29,618 nt of DNA from PALSA-555 sp036521915 (GCA_036521915.1 DATDGU010000092.1:1-29618), one strand, 5' to 3'. Shown: positions 7,116 through 15,311, numbered from the stretch's first letter. Notes: generated by a model from the letters alone, not told the origin. Numbers and translations are program-made.

Positions 7116-7483
7116 AGCGACACCGGTGCGCTCAAGTAGCGGCCTTCCAGCGCACCCTCCGAACGGTCGAGGCTCACCACCGCCTTCTGCGGCGTGGCGT
7201 TGACCGTCAACGGGACCGTGTCCAGGACCTGCACGGCGACGGGCACCTTGAGCCCGTCCACGATCGCCGTGCAGGTGAAGCGGTCAAACGCCTTCACCTG
7301 CTTGCTCGGGCAGCTCACCTGCGTGGCGTTGGGGCTCGACGGATGCACCAGGAACACGTTCTTGATGATGTTCGTCACGACGCTCGACTTCGCCGCGATG
7401 GTCGTGCTCGCCTCGGCCCCGGACGCCGAGATGACGAGCACGAGCCCGACGATCGCGACACCGAGGCACACGAACCGCTTCAC
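7112..7483 (-). CDS. Secreted DUF4333-like domain protein
   Basis: A 123-residue protein with a GTG start (VKRFVCLGVAIVGLVLVI) forming a Sec signal peptide, probable cleavage after SGAEA. The mature part contains VSCPSKQVKAFDRFTCTAIVDGLKVPVAVQVLD. The two cysteines with a CP start, an FTC and a following V-rich strand resemble DUF4333, a small domain frequent in actinobacterial secreted proteins and lipoproteins; function unknown. The GTG at 7483 was chosen over a longer frame to 7633 because the signal peptide begins there and an AGGG lies upstream. A second similar domain follows in another frame, overlapping the stop by GTGA. Confidence 0.72.
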   Translation of the reverse strand: MKRFVCLGVAIVGLVLVISASGAEASTTIAAKSSVVTNIIKNVFLVHPSSPNATQVSCPSKQVKAFDRFTCTAIVDGLKVPVAVQVLDTVPLTVNATPQKAVVSLDRSEGALEGRYLSAPVSL

Positions 7484-7674
7484 GGACGCCGACCCTATGC
7501 AGCGATGCCCAGTCAACCGGGCAACCGTCCTACAGAGCCGCCCCTCGCGGCACGCGGGGTCGCCTTCGGTGCCCGCCCCGGTCGGGCGTTCGAGACGGCG
7601 CCACTCCTTGCGCACCCAGGGGGAGAACGACAAAGGTGGGACGACCGCGCGCCGACCGTCGAAGGGACCACGCG

Positions 7675-7971
7675 ATGAAGTTCGTGCAGATCCTCGAGTT
7701 CAAGACGACCAACCTGGACGCCATGCTCGAGCTCGACGCCAGATGGGAGAAGGCGACCGAGGGCAAGCGGACCGCGACGTCGGTGATGAAGACGTTGGAT
7801 CGGGACAAGCCCGAGACCTACATCTGGATCATCGAGTTCCCGTCCTACGAAGCCGCGATGCGCAACAACGACCTGGCCGAGACCCAGGAGATCTCCACGG
7901 AGATGATGAAGCTCGCCGAAGGCGCACCGTCGTTCCGCAACCTCGACGTCATGGAGGAAGGCCCGGCCTAG
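7675..7971 (+). CDS. Small dimeric alpha/beta-barrel-like protein, function unknown
   Basis: A 98-residue protein starting MKFVQILEFKTTNLDAMLELD. The alternation of a first strand (KFVQILEFKT), a helix with a conserved-looking W (ARWEKATEG), then TYIWIIEFPSYEAAMRNNDLAETQEISTEMMKLAEG fits the ferredoxin-like dimeric barrel fold of small EthD/ABM-type proteins. No catalytic residues can be assigned. A GAAGGG ribosome site lies 8 bases before the ATG at 7675. The gene stands alone, divergent from the DUF4333-like gene and 146 bases before the MBL-fold gene. Confidence 0.7.
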   Translation: MKFVQILEFKTTNLDAMLELDARWEKATEGKRTATSVMKTLDRDKPETYIWIIEFPSYEAAMRNNDLAETQEISTEMMKLAEGAPSFRNLDVMEEGPA

Positions 7972-8117
7972 GCATCTACGAGGACGCGCGACCGCCGCGG
8001 TGACCGCGCTCGTCGCCGCAACGCCATCAAATCGGTGATTATGGTGCGCCGCATGTGGATCCGGTTGGGAAGCGCCGACGCGGCTGATCCCGACCACCGT
8101 GCCGCGAAGACACCGAC

Positions 8118-8984
8118 GTGAGCGACGCCCGTCTGGAGGTGACGCTGCTCGGCACCGGCACCCCGATCCCCAGTGCCGATCGGGCGGGTGCCGCGACCCT
8201 CGTGCGCGCGGGGAGCACGAACCTCCTGGTCGACTGCGGGCGCGGCGTCGTCATGCGACTCACTGCCGCCGGCGTGTTCCCGATTCAGTTGTCGGCCGTG
8301 CTGCTGACGCACCTCCACAGCGACCACATCACCGACCTCAACGATGTCGTCACGACGCACTGGATCATGGCGGCCACGCCGACGCCGCTGGTGGTCATCG
8401 GTCCGCCCGGCACGCAGGCCGTCGTCGACGCCGTGCTCGCCATGCTCGGGCCCGACCTGCGCTACCGGATCGCGCACCACGACGACCTCAACGACCCGCC
8501 GGACATGCAGACCACGGAGGTCGCGCCCGGCCAAACGCTGACCATCGGTGACGCGACCGTCACGGCGTTCGAGACCGACCACCGTCCTGTCGCGCCGACC
8601 GTCGGCTACCGAATCGAGCACGTTGGTGCGGTTGCCGCGCTCGCCGGCGACACGCTCCCGTGCGCCGGCGTCGATGCGATGTGCCGGGACGCCGACATCT
8701 ACGTGCAGACCGTCCTGCGCGACGACCTGATCCGGCCACTCCCGAACCCACGACTTCAGGACATCCTCGACTATCACTCGACCGTCGAGCAGGCCGCCCA
8801 GACGGCCGAGCGGGCGGGCGTTCGCACCCTCATGCTCACCCACTACGTGCCCGCACCGGCGCCCGGTGACGAGGAGACGTGGCGAGCGCTCGCGGCCGCG
8901 CACTTCTCGGGCACGGTCGTCGTCGGCGACGACCTCACGACGGCCGTCGTCCCGCCCCGTCAGCCCGACGAGCCCGAGAGCTGA
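8118..8984 (+). CDS. MBL-fold metallohydrolase (ribonuclease Z-like group)
   Basis: A 288-residue protein with GTG start. The motif LTHLHSDHITDL carries the HxHxDH metal-binding signature of the metallo-beta-lactamase fold. The early strand pattern VTLLGTGTPIPSADRAGAATLV and the later AALAGDTLPC (metal-bridging Asp) and MLTHYVP (last His) complete the set of ligands in the order found in RNase Z/arylsulfatase-like members. The size and absence of a signal peptide fit a cytoplasmic hydrolase; the substrate is not predictable, and such proteins cleave phosphodiesters, sulfate esters or small esters. Its stop codon overlaps the left arm of a long palindrome (8981-9011). Confidence 0.88.
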   Translation: MSDARLEVTLLGTGTPIPSADRAGAATLVRAGSTNLLVDCGRGVVMRLTAAGVFPIQLSAVLLTHLHSDHITDLNDVVTTHWIMAATPTPLVVIGPPGTQAVVDAVLAMLGPDLRYRIAHHDDLNDPPDMQTTEVAPGQTLTIGDATVTAFETDHRPVAPTVGYRIEHVGAVAALAGDTLPCAGVDAMCRDADIYVQTVLRDDLIRPLPNPRLQDILDYHSTVEQAAQTAERAGVRTLMLTHYVPAPAPGDEETWRALAAAHFSGTVVVGDDLTTAVVPPRQPDEPES

Positions 8985-9011
8985 CTCGCGGTCTACCAAA
9001 CCGCGAGTCAG
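8981..9011. repeat. Palindrome family copy A (perfect, 12-bp arms)
   Basis: CTGACTCGCGGT and ACCGCGAGTCAG form a perfect 12-bp stem around a 7-base loop CTACCAA. The left arm overlaps the TGA stop of the MBL-fold gene. There is no T-run after it, so it is not a standard terminator. The core GACTCGCGGT, 7 bases, ACCGCGAGTC recurs at five other places in this window. Confidence 0.85.
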
Positions 9012-9200
9012 AGTGCTGCGGTGTCAGGCAGCTGGTCGTCGGCCCGCTCGACGTCCTGGAAGAAGGCTCGCCGGACTCCAGCAACGGCTGGACGGGCTGG
9101 CGCAGCGTGTCGCGAAGCGCCGTCCGACCGGGAGTACCGCGCTGGGACCACCGCGTGGCGTCGCTCGTACACTCTCCGAGGAATCCGGAGGCGCAGGGGC

Positions 9201-10283
9201 ATGGACAGCAAACACGCGGCGGCAGCCTCGTCCTCTCCCCCGCGGGACGAGGTCATCTCGGTCGCCCGCGGGATGGCGACGGCGGTCGCACCCGAGTCCG
9301 GCATCACGCGTGCGCAGGGCGCCATCCTGCGCGCCGTCACGCACGCCGTCACCGGGTTCGACGTCGACTACCACGCGCTCGCTCCCCTCGAGCCAGACGA
9401 GCTCGCGGCCGTCCTGCGCGACCGCGGGCTCGAGTATCGGCACCGGATCGTCCATCACATGGTCCTCGCCGAGATCGTCCTGCGGCCACTCCCCACCGAC
9501 GTCGCCGACCGCGTCGCCCGGTATTCCGCGGCGCTCGGCGTCAGCGACGACTTCGTCGCGCTCGCCCACCGCTACGCCGGCGGCACGCTGGATCTCGCGG
9601 CCTTCGACCTGCGGCGCAGCGGCTTCGAGGATCGCTGGGACGCCGACCGCTCCGTCCCCCTCCACACCCAGCAGCCGCTCGCCGACCCGTTTGCCGACCT
9701 CGTCGACCCCGAGCTCGAGGCACGGTGGGAGGGATTCGCCGCGCTCGAGGAGGGGACCCTGGGACGATCGGTGTGGACGATGTACCGGGCGCGGGGCTTC
9801 CAGCTCCCGGGCAGCCCCGGCGCGGCGTCGCCGTACCTCGCGCAGCACGACTTCGTCCACGTCCTGGCCGACTACGGCACCCGCATGGAATGCGAGCTCG
9901 AGGTCTTCGCCTTGGTCGGGCGAGCCGATCCGGATCCCAAGGGCTTTGCCTGGCTCGCCACCATGATCGGTCTCTTCGAGACGGGCTACGTCGAGTCGCA
10001 AGGGCCGTTCAGCGCTGACACCGACACGCCCCATCTGCAGATCGACGGCATGGACGTCCGGCTGGCCGACGCCATCCGTCGCGGCAAGGTGATCGCCGAG
10101 GGGTACGGCCACGACCTCCTCGAGGTCGACTATCACCCGCTCGCGGCACGATCGGTCGGTGAGGTCCGCGAGATGCTCGGCATCCCGCCGAAGTCCGACG
10201 AAGCGATCGCGAAGGGCTCGCCCGGCGTCTTCGAGCTGGCGGGGATGTCGGACGCGCAGCGCCGCTCGGGGCAGATCGCCTGA
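9201..10283 (+). CDS. Coq4-like protein
   Basis: A 360-residue protein with ATG at 9201 preceded by GGAGG at good spacing. The motif QHDFVHVLADYGTRMECELE has HD-x2-H-x11-E (His216, Asp217, His220, Glu232), exactly the metal-binding signature of the Coq4 family. It is set in a helical context (FAWLATMIGLFETGYVES) as in that family. Coq4 acts in ubiquinone biosynthesis in eukaryotes, recently linked to C1 ring chemistry; bacterial relatives exist in organisms that use menaquinone, where their substrate is not known. The N-terminal half (ARGMATAVAPESGITRAQGAIL) is unassigned. The protein is larger than classical Coq4 (about 230-270 residues). It converges with the universal stress protein gene. 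Confidence 0.68.
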   Translation: MDSKHAAAASSSPPRDEVISVARGMATAVAPESGITRAQGAILRAVTHAVTGFDVDYHALAPLEPDELAAVLRDRGLEYRHRIVHHMVLAEIVLRPLPTDVADRVARYSAALGVSDDFVALAHRYAGGTLDLAAFDLRRSGFEDRWDADRSVPLHTQQPLADPFADLVDPELEARWEGFAALEEGTLGRSVWTMYRARGFQLPGSPGAASPYLAQHDFVHVLADYGTRMECELEVFALVGRADPDPKGFAWLATMIGLFETGYVESQGPFSADTDTPHLQIDGMDVRLADAIRRGKVIAEGYGHDLLEVDYHPLAARSVGEVREMLGIPPKSDEAIAKGSPGVFELAGMSDAQRRSGQIA

Positions 10284-10296
10284 GTCGGCGACGGCC

Positions 10297-10752
10297 CTAG
10301 CCCGTGCTGACGATGAGGACGCTGCACGGTGCGTGGTGCGACACGGAGTTCGGCACGCTGCCGAGGAACCGCCGGCCACCCTGCATCCCCTTGTTCCCAA
10401 CCACGATGAGGTCGGCGCGGATCTGATCGCTGAGCTCGCAGAGCACCTCGGCTGGGTTGCCGAGTCGTGGGTACGTCTCCACGGTCGACGCCACCCCCTC
10501 GACGGACGCGGCCGCTCGGCTGAGAAGCTCCTCAACCTGCTTCGTGCTGTCCTCGTCCAGCTCGGCGCGCGCGATGCCGGCGCCAGCGGTCGCCGTCTCC
10601 CCCATCGCGACCGCCGCGTGCGGCACGGTCTTCCCGACGCTCACGATGTGCAGCGCTCCGTCCTTGGACGCCCCCGCAAGCTCGGCCGCGACCTGCACTG
10701 CCTTCGCTGCAGTGTCCGATCCATCCGTTCCCACGACGATCGTCTTGAACAT
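10297..10752 (-). CDS. Universal stress protein (UspA family)
   Basis: A 151-residue single-domain Usp. The first strand FKTIVVGTDGSDTAAKAV and the C-terminal ATP-binding signature VVGNKGMQGGRRFLGSVPNSVSHHAPCSVLIV (G-x2-G-x9-GS pattern) are both complete, so nucleotide binding is expected. The ATG at 10752 is preferred over a GTG at 10761 because GGGAG, which would serve as the ribosome site, overlaps the latter. Universal stress proteins respond to starvation, hypoxia or redox stress. The gene is monocistronic and 13 bases from the convergent Coq4-like gene. Confidence 0.93.
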   Translation of the reverse strand: MFKTIVVGTDGSDTAAKAVQVAAELAGASKDGALHIVSVGKTVPHAAVAMGETATAGAGIARAELDEDSTKQVEELLSRAAASVEGVASTVETYPRLGNPAEVLCELSDQIRADLIVVGNKGMQGGRRFLGSVPNSVSHHAPCSVLIVSTG

Positions 10753-10761
10753 GCTCGTCAC

Positions 10762-11112
10762 TCCCGTCGCCAGTTCAACGAATACCGACCGTAGTCGTCT
10801 GGACGACAGGCCTGGCTGGCCGGGCGGACATCGTGGTCACCGCGTCCGCAGTGGTCGGCCCGCGCTGGACACATGCTCCGATGTTGCCCACCGTCCGCGG
10901 CCACGAACATCACGTCGACCTTCACCGGCCGAGCGCCATCGGGCCCCGCCGCGGCCGCTCCTGAGACCGTCCCACGGCGTGTGGCCCGACTGGCGATCTC
11001 TCGAACCGCGAGTCGTCCTCGCACCGGCCGCTTGGCGAACGCTCCGGCCGCGCGGGTCGACCTTGCGGAACGCTGGTGCGCGCGCCAACCTCTGGCGTTG
11101 GAGGTGTTCGGA
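10762..11112. other. Intergenic region between divergent USP and SDR genes
   Basis: About 350 bases without a supported gene. It holds a degenerate copy of the palindrome family (10988-11014) and the SDR ribosome site GGAGG (11100-11104). Open frames crossing it have no recognisable protein pattern. No clear -10/-35 pair was seen. Confidence 0.6.
10988..11014. repeat. Palindrome family copy B (left arm degenerate)
   Basis: GACTGGCGAT, loop CTCTCGA, ACCGCGAGTC. The right arm is identical to the family core and the left arm has two changes, which break two pairs of the stem. The 10-7-10 spacing is kept. It lies about 100 bases upstream of the SDR gene. Confidence 0.6.
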
Positions 11113-12078
11113 GTGCGCGACTTCGCAGGCAGGATCGCCGTCGTCACCGGCGGCGGGTCGGGCATGGGCCGTGAGCTCGTGCGGCAGCTGGCCGACGAGG
11201 GCTGCCACGTGGCGACGTGCGACGTCGCCGAGGACGACCTCGAGCACACGAAAACGCTCGCCACCGCGAGTGCGCCGGCGGGAACGCGGGTGACGACGTT
11301 CGTGGCCGACGTCGCCGACGAGGCCCAGATCTCGACGTTCCGAGATGCCGTCGCGTCGGCGCACGAGGCCGACCACATCAACCTGCTCTTCAACAACGCG
11401 GGCATCGGTGGGGGCGGCAGCTTCGTCCTCGACGACCGCGAGGAGTGGGACCAGACGTTCGCGGTCTGCTGGGGCGGCGTGTACGCGTGCTTGCGGGTGT
11501 TCCTCCCGATGCTCCTCGCGAGCACCGAAGGGCACGTCGTGAACACGAGCAGCGTGAACGGCTTCTGGGCATCGCTCGGCCCCAACCTCCCGCACACGGC
11601 ATACAGCACCGCGAAGTTCGCGGTGAAGGGCCTGACCGAAGCGCTCATCACCGACTTCCGGCTAAACGCGCCGCATCTTCGCGCCTCGGTGGTCATGCCC
11701 GGCCACGTCGGCACGTCGATCGTCTTCAACTCAGGCCGCTATCTCGGCCGCGACCTGAAGGAGCTGACGGACGAGCAGGTGGCGGAGGCTCGTCAGCGAA
11801 TCGAACGCCACGGGATCCCTACGACCGGGGCCTCGGACGAGGACATCCGCCAGGGCCTGGTCGCCCAGGCCGAGCTGTTTCGCGACGGCGCGCCGTTGTC
11901 CGCGGCCGAGGCGGCGAGCATCATCCTCGCCGGCGTTCGTAACAACGAGTGGCGAATCCTGGTCGGCCGGGACGCCGACGTGCTCGACCAGGCAGTGCGC
12001 CGGGAGCCGACAGCGGCCTACAACCCCTCGTTCGTCGAGCGGCTGGGAAACGACAGCCTCTTCCGCCTCGCGCGCTAG
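11113..12078 (+). CDS. Short-chain dehydrogenase/reductase (SDR)
   Basis: A 321-residue classical SDR. The cofactor loop TGGGSGMG, the NNAG motif (LLFNNAGIGGGG), the active-site Ser in NTSSVNGF and the YSTAK catalytic Tyr-Lys are all present and correctly spaced. An acidic residue after the second strand (CDVAEDD) suggests preference for NAD(H). A C-terminal extension of about 70 residues (LSAAEAASIILAGVRNNEWRILVGRDADVLD) is usual in larger actinobacterial SDRs. The GTG at 11113 is chosen since GGAGG stands 8 bases before it and the Rossmann fold begins at once (VRDFAGRIAVVTGG). Substrate unknown. It converges with the membrane protein gene at 12104. Confidence 0.92.
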   Translation: MRDFAGRIAVVTGGGSGMGRELVRQLADEGCHVATCDVAEDDLEHTKTLATASAPAGTRVTTFVADVADEAQISTFRDAVASAHEADHINLLFNNAGIGGGGSFVLDDREEWDQTFAVCWGGVYACLRVFLPMLLASTEGHVVNTSSVNGFWASLGPNLPHTAYSTAKFAVKGLTEALITDFRLNAPHLRASVVMPGHVGTSIVFNSGRYLGRDLKELTDEQVAEARQRIERHGIPTTGASDEDIRQGLVAQAELFRDGAPLSAAEAASIILAGVRNNEWRILVGRDADVLDQAVRREPTAAYNPSFVERLGNDSLFRLAR

Positions 12079-12103
12079 GGCCGCACACCTACTCGCCGGC
12101 GGC

Positions 12104-12490
12104 TCATTTCGCGCCATCCCCGGAGCGCGACGACTCGCCTGCAGCCCACCACGCCCACGACTCCGCCGCGAGGCCGACCGTGGCCATCAGCGACGGGATC
12201 GCCTGCTTGCTCACGACGGCCGTACCCAAGTCACCGGTGTCGACCAGCGCACCCAGCCCGGCCCAGAATTGAACATCCGTGGGCTGATTTTCCGCCCGCA
12301 TGGCGACGAGCAAGCCGCCGATCCCGAGGACCGCCTCGCGCACCGCGAAGCTGCGGACCATCAGCGTCGATCCGCCGGCCTCGCCGGCATCCGCGTTCAA
12401 CCGACGAGGCGCGAGCAAGAAGGCGAGCCCGATTCCCACCCGACAAATGCCCAAGGCCGCGACGACGCTCCGGGGAGTCACCTTCGACAC
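12104..12490 (-). CDS. Small integral membrane protein (DUF4267-like), function unknown
   Basis: A 128-residue hydrophobic protein, GTG start, with about four membrane segments: VVAALGICRVGIGLAFLLAP, REAVLGIGGLLVAM, FWAGLGALVDTGDLGTAVV and LMATVGLAAESWAWWAAG. The order of a first helix ending in APRRL, then a short loop, then FAVREAVLGIGGLLVA and a DTGDLGTA loop, resembles small DUF4267-type membrane proteins. No function is known. It is divergent from the periplasmic binding protein gene, with 96 bases between starts. The start has only a weak ribosome site, so it is the least certain part. Confidence 0.68.
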   Translation of the reverse strand: MSKVTPRSVVAALGICRVGIGLAFLLAPRRLNADAGEAGGSTLMVRSFAVREAVLGIGGLLVAMRAENQPTDVQFWAGLGALVDTGDLGTAVVSKQAIPSLMATVGLAAESWAWWAAGESSRSGDGAK

Positions 12491-12586
12491 GTTCGAGACG
12501 GTATCGCCCCCCGGGCCGTCGGCACGCTGTATCCGCGAACGTGCGGCTCGCGTCTAGCGTGCCGCCAGAAGAGGGGGTCGTCCACA

Positions 12587-13891
12587 ATGAGTCGCAACGG
12601 GCAGCGTCGTACCGCGCGCCTTCCGGCGCTCGGGCTCCTCGTCGCCGGCGCACTGACCATCGGGGTCGTGGTCGCCGCGCCGGCGCCAGCCCAGTCCACG
12701 AACCCGCCGACCGTACTTCACATCGGTGCGTTGCTCTCGATCACCGGCGCGGGCTCCAGTCTTGGCAACACGAGCCGCGCCGCGCTGGAGGTGGCGACCG
12801 CCCGCTGGAACCAGACGCTGACGAAGCAGCACCAAGACATGCGGGTCGAGCTCGATGTCGTCGACACCGGTCAAGACCCGACGAGAGCGGTCGCAGGGTT
12901 CCAGCAGCTGGCGGCGCAGGGCGTCAGGATCATCATCGGCCCGCAGTCGAGCTCCGAAGTCGCGGCCATCCAACCCCTGGCGAACGCGCAGGGGGTGCTG
13001 GTCGTGTCACAGGGCAGCACGGCGTCATCGCTGGCCATGCCGAACGACAACATCTTTCGGTTCGTCCCGAATGATCACGTCGAAGGGCGGGCGACCACGG
13101 ACCTCCTGGTCCGCCAAGGCATCCATGTCCTCGTGCCCATCTGGCGCGATGACCGCGGGAACCAGGGTCTCGCCGACTCGGTCCGATCAGCGGCCACGTC
13201 CGCGAACATCCAAGTGAGCGCGGGCTTCCGCTACGAATCGGACACCACGTCCTTCGCCCCGGCCTTGCAGGCCGTCGCAGCACAGGTCGCGGCGGCGACC
13301 CAACAAGCCGGCGCAGGGCATGTGGGCGTCTACCTCGCCGGCTTCGAGGAGACCGCCGACGTCCTCGCCGCAGCCCAGTCGATGACCGGTCTGTCCGGCG
13401 CGCGCTGGTACGGCGGCGACGGCTCAGCGCAAGCGACCCAACTCGTCGACAGCACGAACGCAGCCAGCTTCGCGGTGGCGGTCCACGGATACCCCAGCCC
13501 GCTCGTCGCGCTCCCTGCTACGAGCACGCCCAGTGACGCCTCTCTGATCCAGCAGATCCGCAGCCGGGCGCACGCCGCCCCGGACGCCTTCGGGCTTGCG
13601 GCCTACGACGCCTTCAACGTGGCCGTACGAACGCTTCGCAGCACCGGCACCAGCGTCGATGGACCGGCACTCCGAGCGGCCTTCGCCCGTACGGCCAACG
13701 GCTACAAGGGAGTCACGGGCACGATCCGGCTCGATCCGTCGGGAGACCGGACCTCGGCTCCCTACGCCTACTGGTCCATCTGCAGCACCGGTCGCCGTCG
13801 ACCCCAGTGGGTGCAGAGCGGCACCTGGACGCCGAACCCGACCGATCCCACGCGTCCCGGACGCGTGACGGGCGGGAGCTGCCCGTCGTAA
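12587..13891 (+). CDS. ABC-transporter substrate-binding protein, branched-chain amino acid type
   Basis: A 434-residue exported protein. MSRNGQRRTARLPALGLLVAGALTIGVVVAA is a Sec signal peptide with cleavage likely near APAPAQS; no lipobox Cys is seen, which is unusual for an actinobacterial binding protein. The mature part follows the type I periplasmic fold: LHIGALLSITGAGSSLGNTSRAALEVA, VDTGQDPTRAVAGFQQL, RIIIGPQSSSEVAAIQPLA, GSTASSLAMPNDNIFRFVPND and a C-terminal AAYDAFNVAVRTLRSTG with GVTGTIRLDPSGDR. This is the LivJ/Peripla_BP_6 group that binds amino acids, amides or aromatic acids. No permease or ATPase gene is nearby, so it is an orphan here. GAGGGGG precedes the ATG. Confidence 0.85.
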   Translation: MSRNGQRRTARLPALGLLVAGALTIGVVVAAPAPAQSTNPPTVLHIGALLSITGAGSSLGNTSRAALEVATARWNQTLTKQHQDMRVELDVVDTGQDPTRAVAGFQQLAAQGVRIIIGPQSSSEVAAIQPLANAQGVLVVSQGSTASSLAMPNDNIFRFVPNDHVEGRATTDLLVRQGIHVLVPIWRDDRGNQGLADSVRSAATSANIQVSAGFRYESDTTSFAPALQAVAAQVAAATQQAGAGHVGVYLAGFEETADVLAAAQSMTGLSGARWYGGDGSAQATQLVDSTNAASFAVAVHGYPSPLVALPATSTPSDASLIQQIRSRAHAAPDAFGLAAYDAFNVAVRTLRSTGTSVDGPALRAAFARTANGYKGVTGTIRLDPSGDRTSAPYAYWSICSTGRRRPQWVQSGTWTPNPTDPTRPGRVTGGSCPS

Positions 13892-14008
13892 TCCCGGTGC
13901 TGTTACGCGCCCGGGCTCATCCCGCCCGCTCGGGCACGGGCACAACCACGGACCGGCAACTCGCCGCTCTCGAGCCGAACGGCCCTCGCTCCTCAGTACC
14001 CGCCGACC

Positions 14009-14311
14009 TCACTCGGGCGAAAACAGGTGCAGCAGCTCGAGCTCGACCCGCTCGGGCGGGTTGGCCAGCAGCGGTCCGACCGCGTCGTTGAACGCCGCGA
14101 ACTCCGGATCGCTATTGACGTTGTCCGCGGACTCGCGGTCGGTGAACACGCCGATGCCACGAACCACACCGGATCCTTCGTCACCCACGATGAGCACGGT
14201 CTCGAGCGCTTCGTGCTCGGAGAGAAACTCGGCCGCGAAAGCGGAATACAGCTCGGCGACCGCTCGGTAATGCCCCGGCTTTGCGTGCAGCGTGAATTCG
14301 GCGACATGCAA
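14009..14311 (-). CDS. Small dimeric-barrel protein (ABM-like), function unknown
   Basis: A 100-residue protein with strand-helix pattern LHVAEFTLHAKPGHYRAVAELYSAFAAEFLSEHEALETVLIVGDEGSGVVRGIGVFTD (described by its ends LHVAEFTLHA ... VVRGIGVFTD), then a helix DPEFAAFNDAVGPLL and a last strand VELELLHLFSPE. This is the antibiotic-biosynthesis-monooxygenase type of fold, but no catalytic residue can be assigned. The TTG at 14311 is chosen since GGAAGGGG lies just upstream. The ATG at 14377 that would lengthen it lies inside the inserted IS5 element and so cannot be the original start. The IS left end sits 40 bases upstream, so the native promoter may be separated from the gene. Confidence 0.65.
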   Translation of the reverse strand: MHVAEFTLHAKPGHYRAVAELYSAFAAEFLSEHEALETVLIVGDEGSGVVRGIGVFTDRESADNVNSDPEFAAFNDAVGPLLANPPERVELELLHLFSPE

Positions 14312-14350
14312 GGCTTGCCCCTTCCGATCAGAACTGCTCGTCAGGCACTC

Positions 14351-14353
14351 TAA
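14351..14353. repeat. Target-site duplication, left copy (TAA)
   Basis: TAA immediately before the left inverted repeat matches TAA at 15312-15314 immediately after the right one. A 3-bp duplication of the TNA type is known for one IS5 subgroup. Because the flanking base C is also shared, a 4-bp CTAA reading is possible with shifted ends. Confidence 0.6.
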
Positions 14354-14372
14354 GGACTCGCGCGGATAGGTG
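14354..14372 (+). repeat. IS5-type left terminal inverted repeat
   Basis: GGACTCGCGCGGATAGGTG; pairs with the right end (15293-15311) at 16 of 19 positions. The mismatches are at positions 5, 6 and 8 from the tip, and the inner 11 bases are identical. Confidence 0.8.
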
Positions 14373-14454
14373 ACCATCCACCGGTCGCCGGGTTGGCCCG
14401 ATTCTCATGTCGGGTGCTGCCCAACCCCGACGACTGGTGGAGGACCCCGTCATC

Positions 14455-15291
14455 ATGCGCGCGCTCGAGCCCGAAGTGGTTGATGTCATCTGGCAGGCCG
14501 TGGAGCCTTTGTTGCCGTCCCAGGTCGAGCGCCACCCGTTGGGCTGTCACCGCCCTCGGGTGCCGGACCGGTTGTGCTTGTGGGGGCTGCTCATCCGGCT
14601 GGTCACCGGCGCCTCCTGGATCGACATCGAAGCGATCCTGGAGCAGCGTGTGTCGGATACGACGCTGCGAGCCCGCCGCGACGAATGGATCGACGCCGGC
14701 GTGTTCGAGACCCTCAAGGCCGAAGCAACCGCCGCGTTTGACCGGATCGTGGGGCTCGATCTGCGCGAGGTTTCCCTCGACGGGTCGCTGCACAAGGCCC
14801 CCTACGGGGGTGAGGGAACGGGCCCGAACCCCACTGATCGTGCGAAGTTGGGTTGGAAATGGTCGGTGGCCTCCGACGCGCATGGCGTCCCGATCGGCTG
14901 GGTGATCGACGGCGCGAACCGCAATGACGTGCGCATGCTGGTGCCGACGATCGAAGCCATCGCCGCGACCGGGTTGCTCGCTGACATCGACACACTGCAC
15001 CTCGATCGCGGCTACGACTACCCGATCGTCCGCCAGCGCCTCGCCGCGTTCGGGCTTCACGACCTCGACGTGCAACGGCGCGGCACCAAAGAACCCGGCG
15101 CCACCCAGCCCATCCGGCTCGGGTTGCGATGGATCGTCGAATCCACCAACTCATGGTGGTCGAACTACGGCCAGCTCCGCCCCAACACCGACCGTCGCAG
15201 CCGACATCGCCACGCCGCTCTCTGCCTCGCCACCACCGTGCTCATCACCGGCAAACTCATCGACCACCGCGACCGCTGGAGCCCCCAATGA
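14455..15291 (+). CDS. IS5-family DDE transposase
   Basis: A 278-residue transposase (294 if the ATG at 14407 is used). The N-terminal domain VVDVIWQAVEPLLP, then HRPRVPDRLCLWGLLIRLVTGASW, is the typical DUF4096-like region of IS5 transposases. The catalytic triad is visible as Asp109 (SLDGS), Asp184 (LDRGYD) and Glu229 (IVESTNSW), with the usual HRNDVRML-like segment seen as GANRNDVRMLVPT between. Start 14455 is favoured by GGAGG at 14439-14443. The frame is intact, so the protein is probably functional. It catalyses cut-and-paste movement of the element in which it lies. Confidence 0.9.
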   Translation: MRALEPEVVDVIWQAVEPLLPSQVERHPLGCHRPRVPDRLCLWGLLIRLVTGASWIDIEAILEQRVSDTTLRARRDEWIDAGVFETLKAEATAAFDRIVGLDLREVSLDGSLHKAPYGGEGTGPNPTDRAKLGWKWSVASDAHGVPIGWVIDGANRNDVRMLVPTIEAIAATGLLADIDTLHLDRGYDYPIVRQRLAAFGLHDLDVQRRGTKEPGATQPIRLGLRWIVESTNSWWSNYGQLRPNTDRRSRHRHAALCLATTVLITGKLIDHRDRWSPQ

Positions 15292-15292
15292 G

Positions 15293-15311
15293 CACCTATC
15301 CGCTCAGGTCC
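15293..15311 (-). repeat. IS5-type right terminal inverted repeat
   Basis: Read on the minus strand from 15311: GGACCTGAGCGGATAGGTG. It begins two bases after the transposase stop codon and is followed by the second TAA copy at 15312-15314. Confidence 0.8.

Larger units (their letters stand above)
14354..15311 (+). mobile_element. IS5-family insertion sequence, 958 bp, apparently complete
   Basis: The element is bounded by imperfect terminal inverted repeats. The left end GGACTCGCGCGGATAGGTG (14354-14372) and the right end read on the other strand GGACCTGAGCGGATAGGTG (15311-15293) agree at 16 of 19 positions, including the run GCGGATAGGTG. TAA flanks both ends. One transposase gene fills the interior, and its stop codon lies just before the right repeat. 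Length and organisation fit the IS5 family. Nothing in the transposase or ends looks broken, so it may be mobile. Confidence 0.85.

Noticed and set aside
8981..9011. Palindrome A (and the other copies) as Rho-independent terminators
   Set aside because: No T-run follows any copy, and several copies are not at a 3' end. The constant 10-7-10 layout points to a repeat family.
14131..14151. GACTCGCGGT-like sequence inside the ABM-like gene
   Set aside because: Only one arm is present, it is within coding sequence, and no matching right arm lies at the family spacing.
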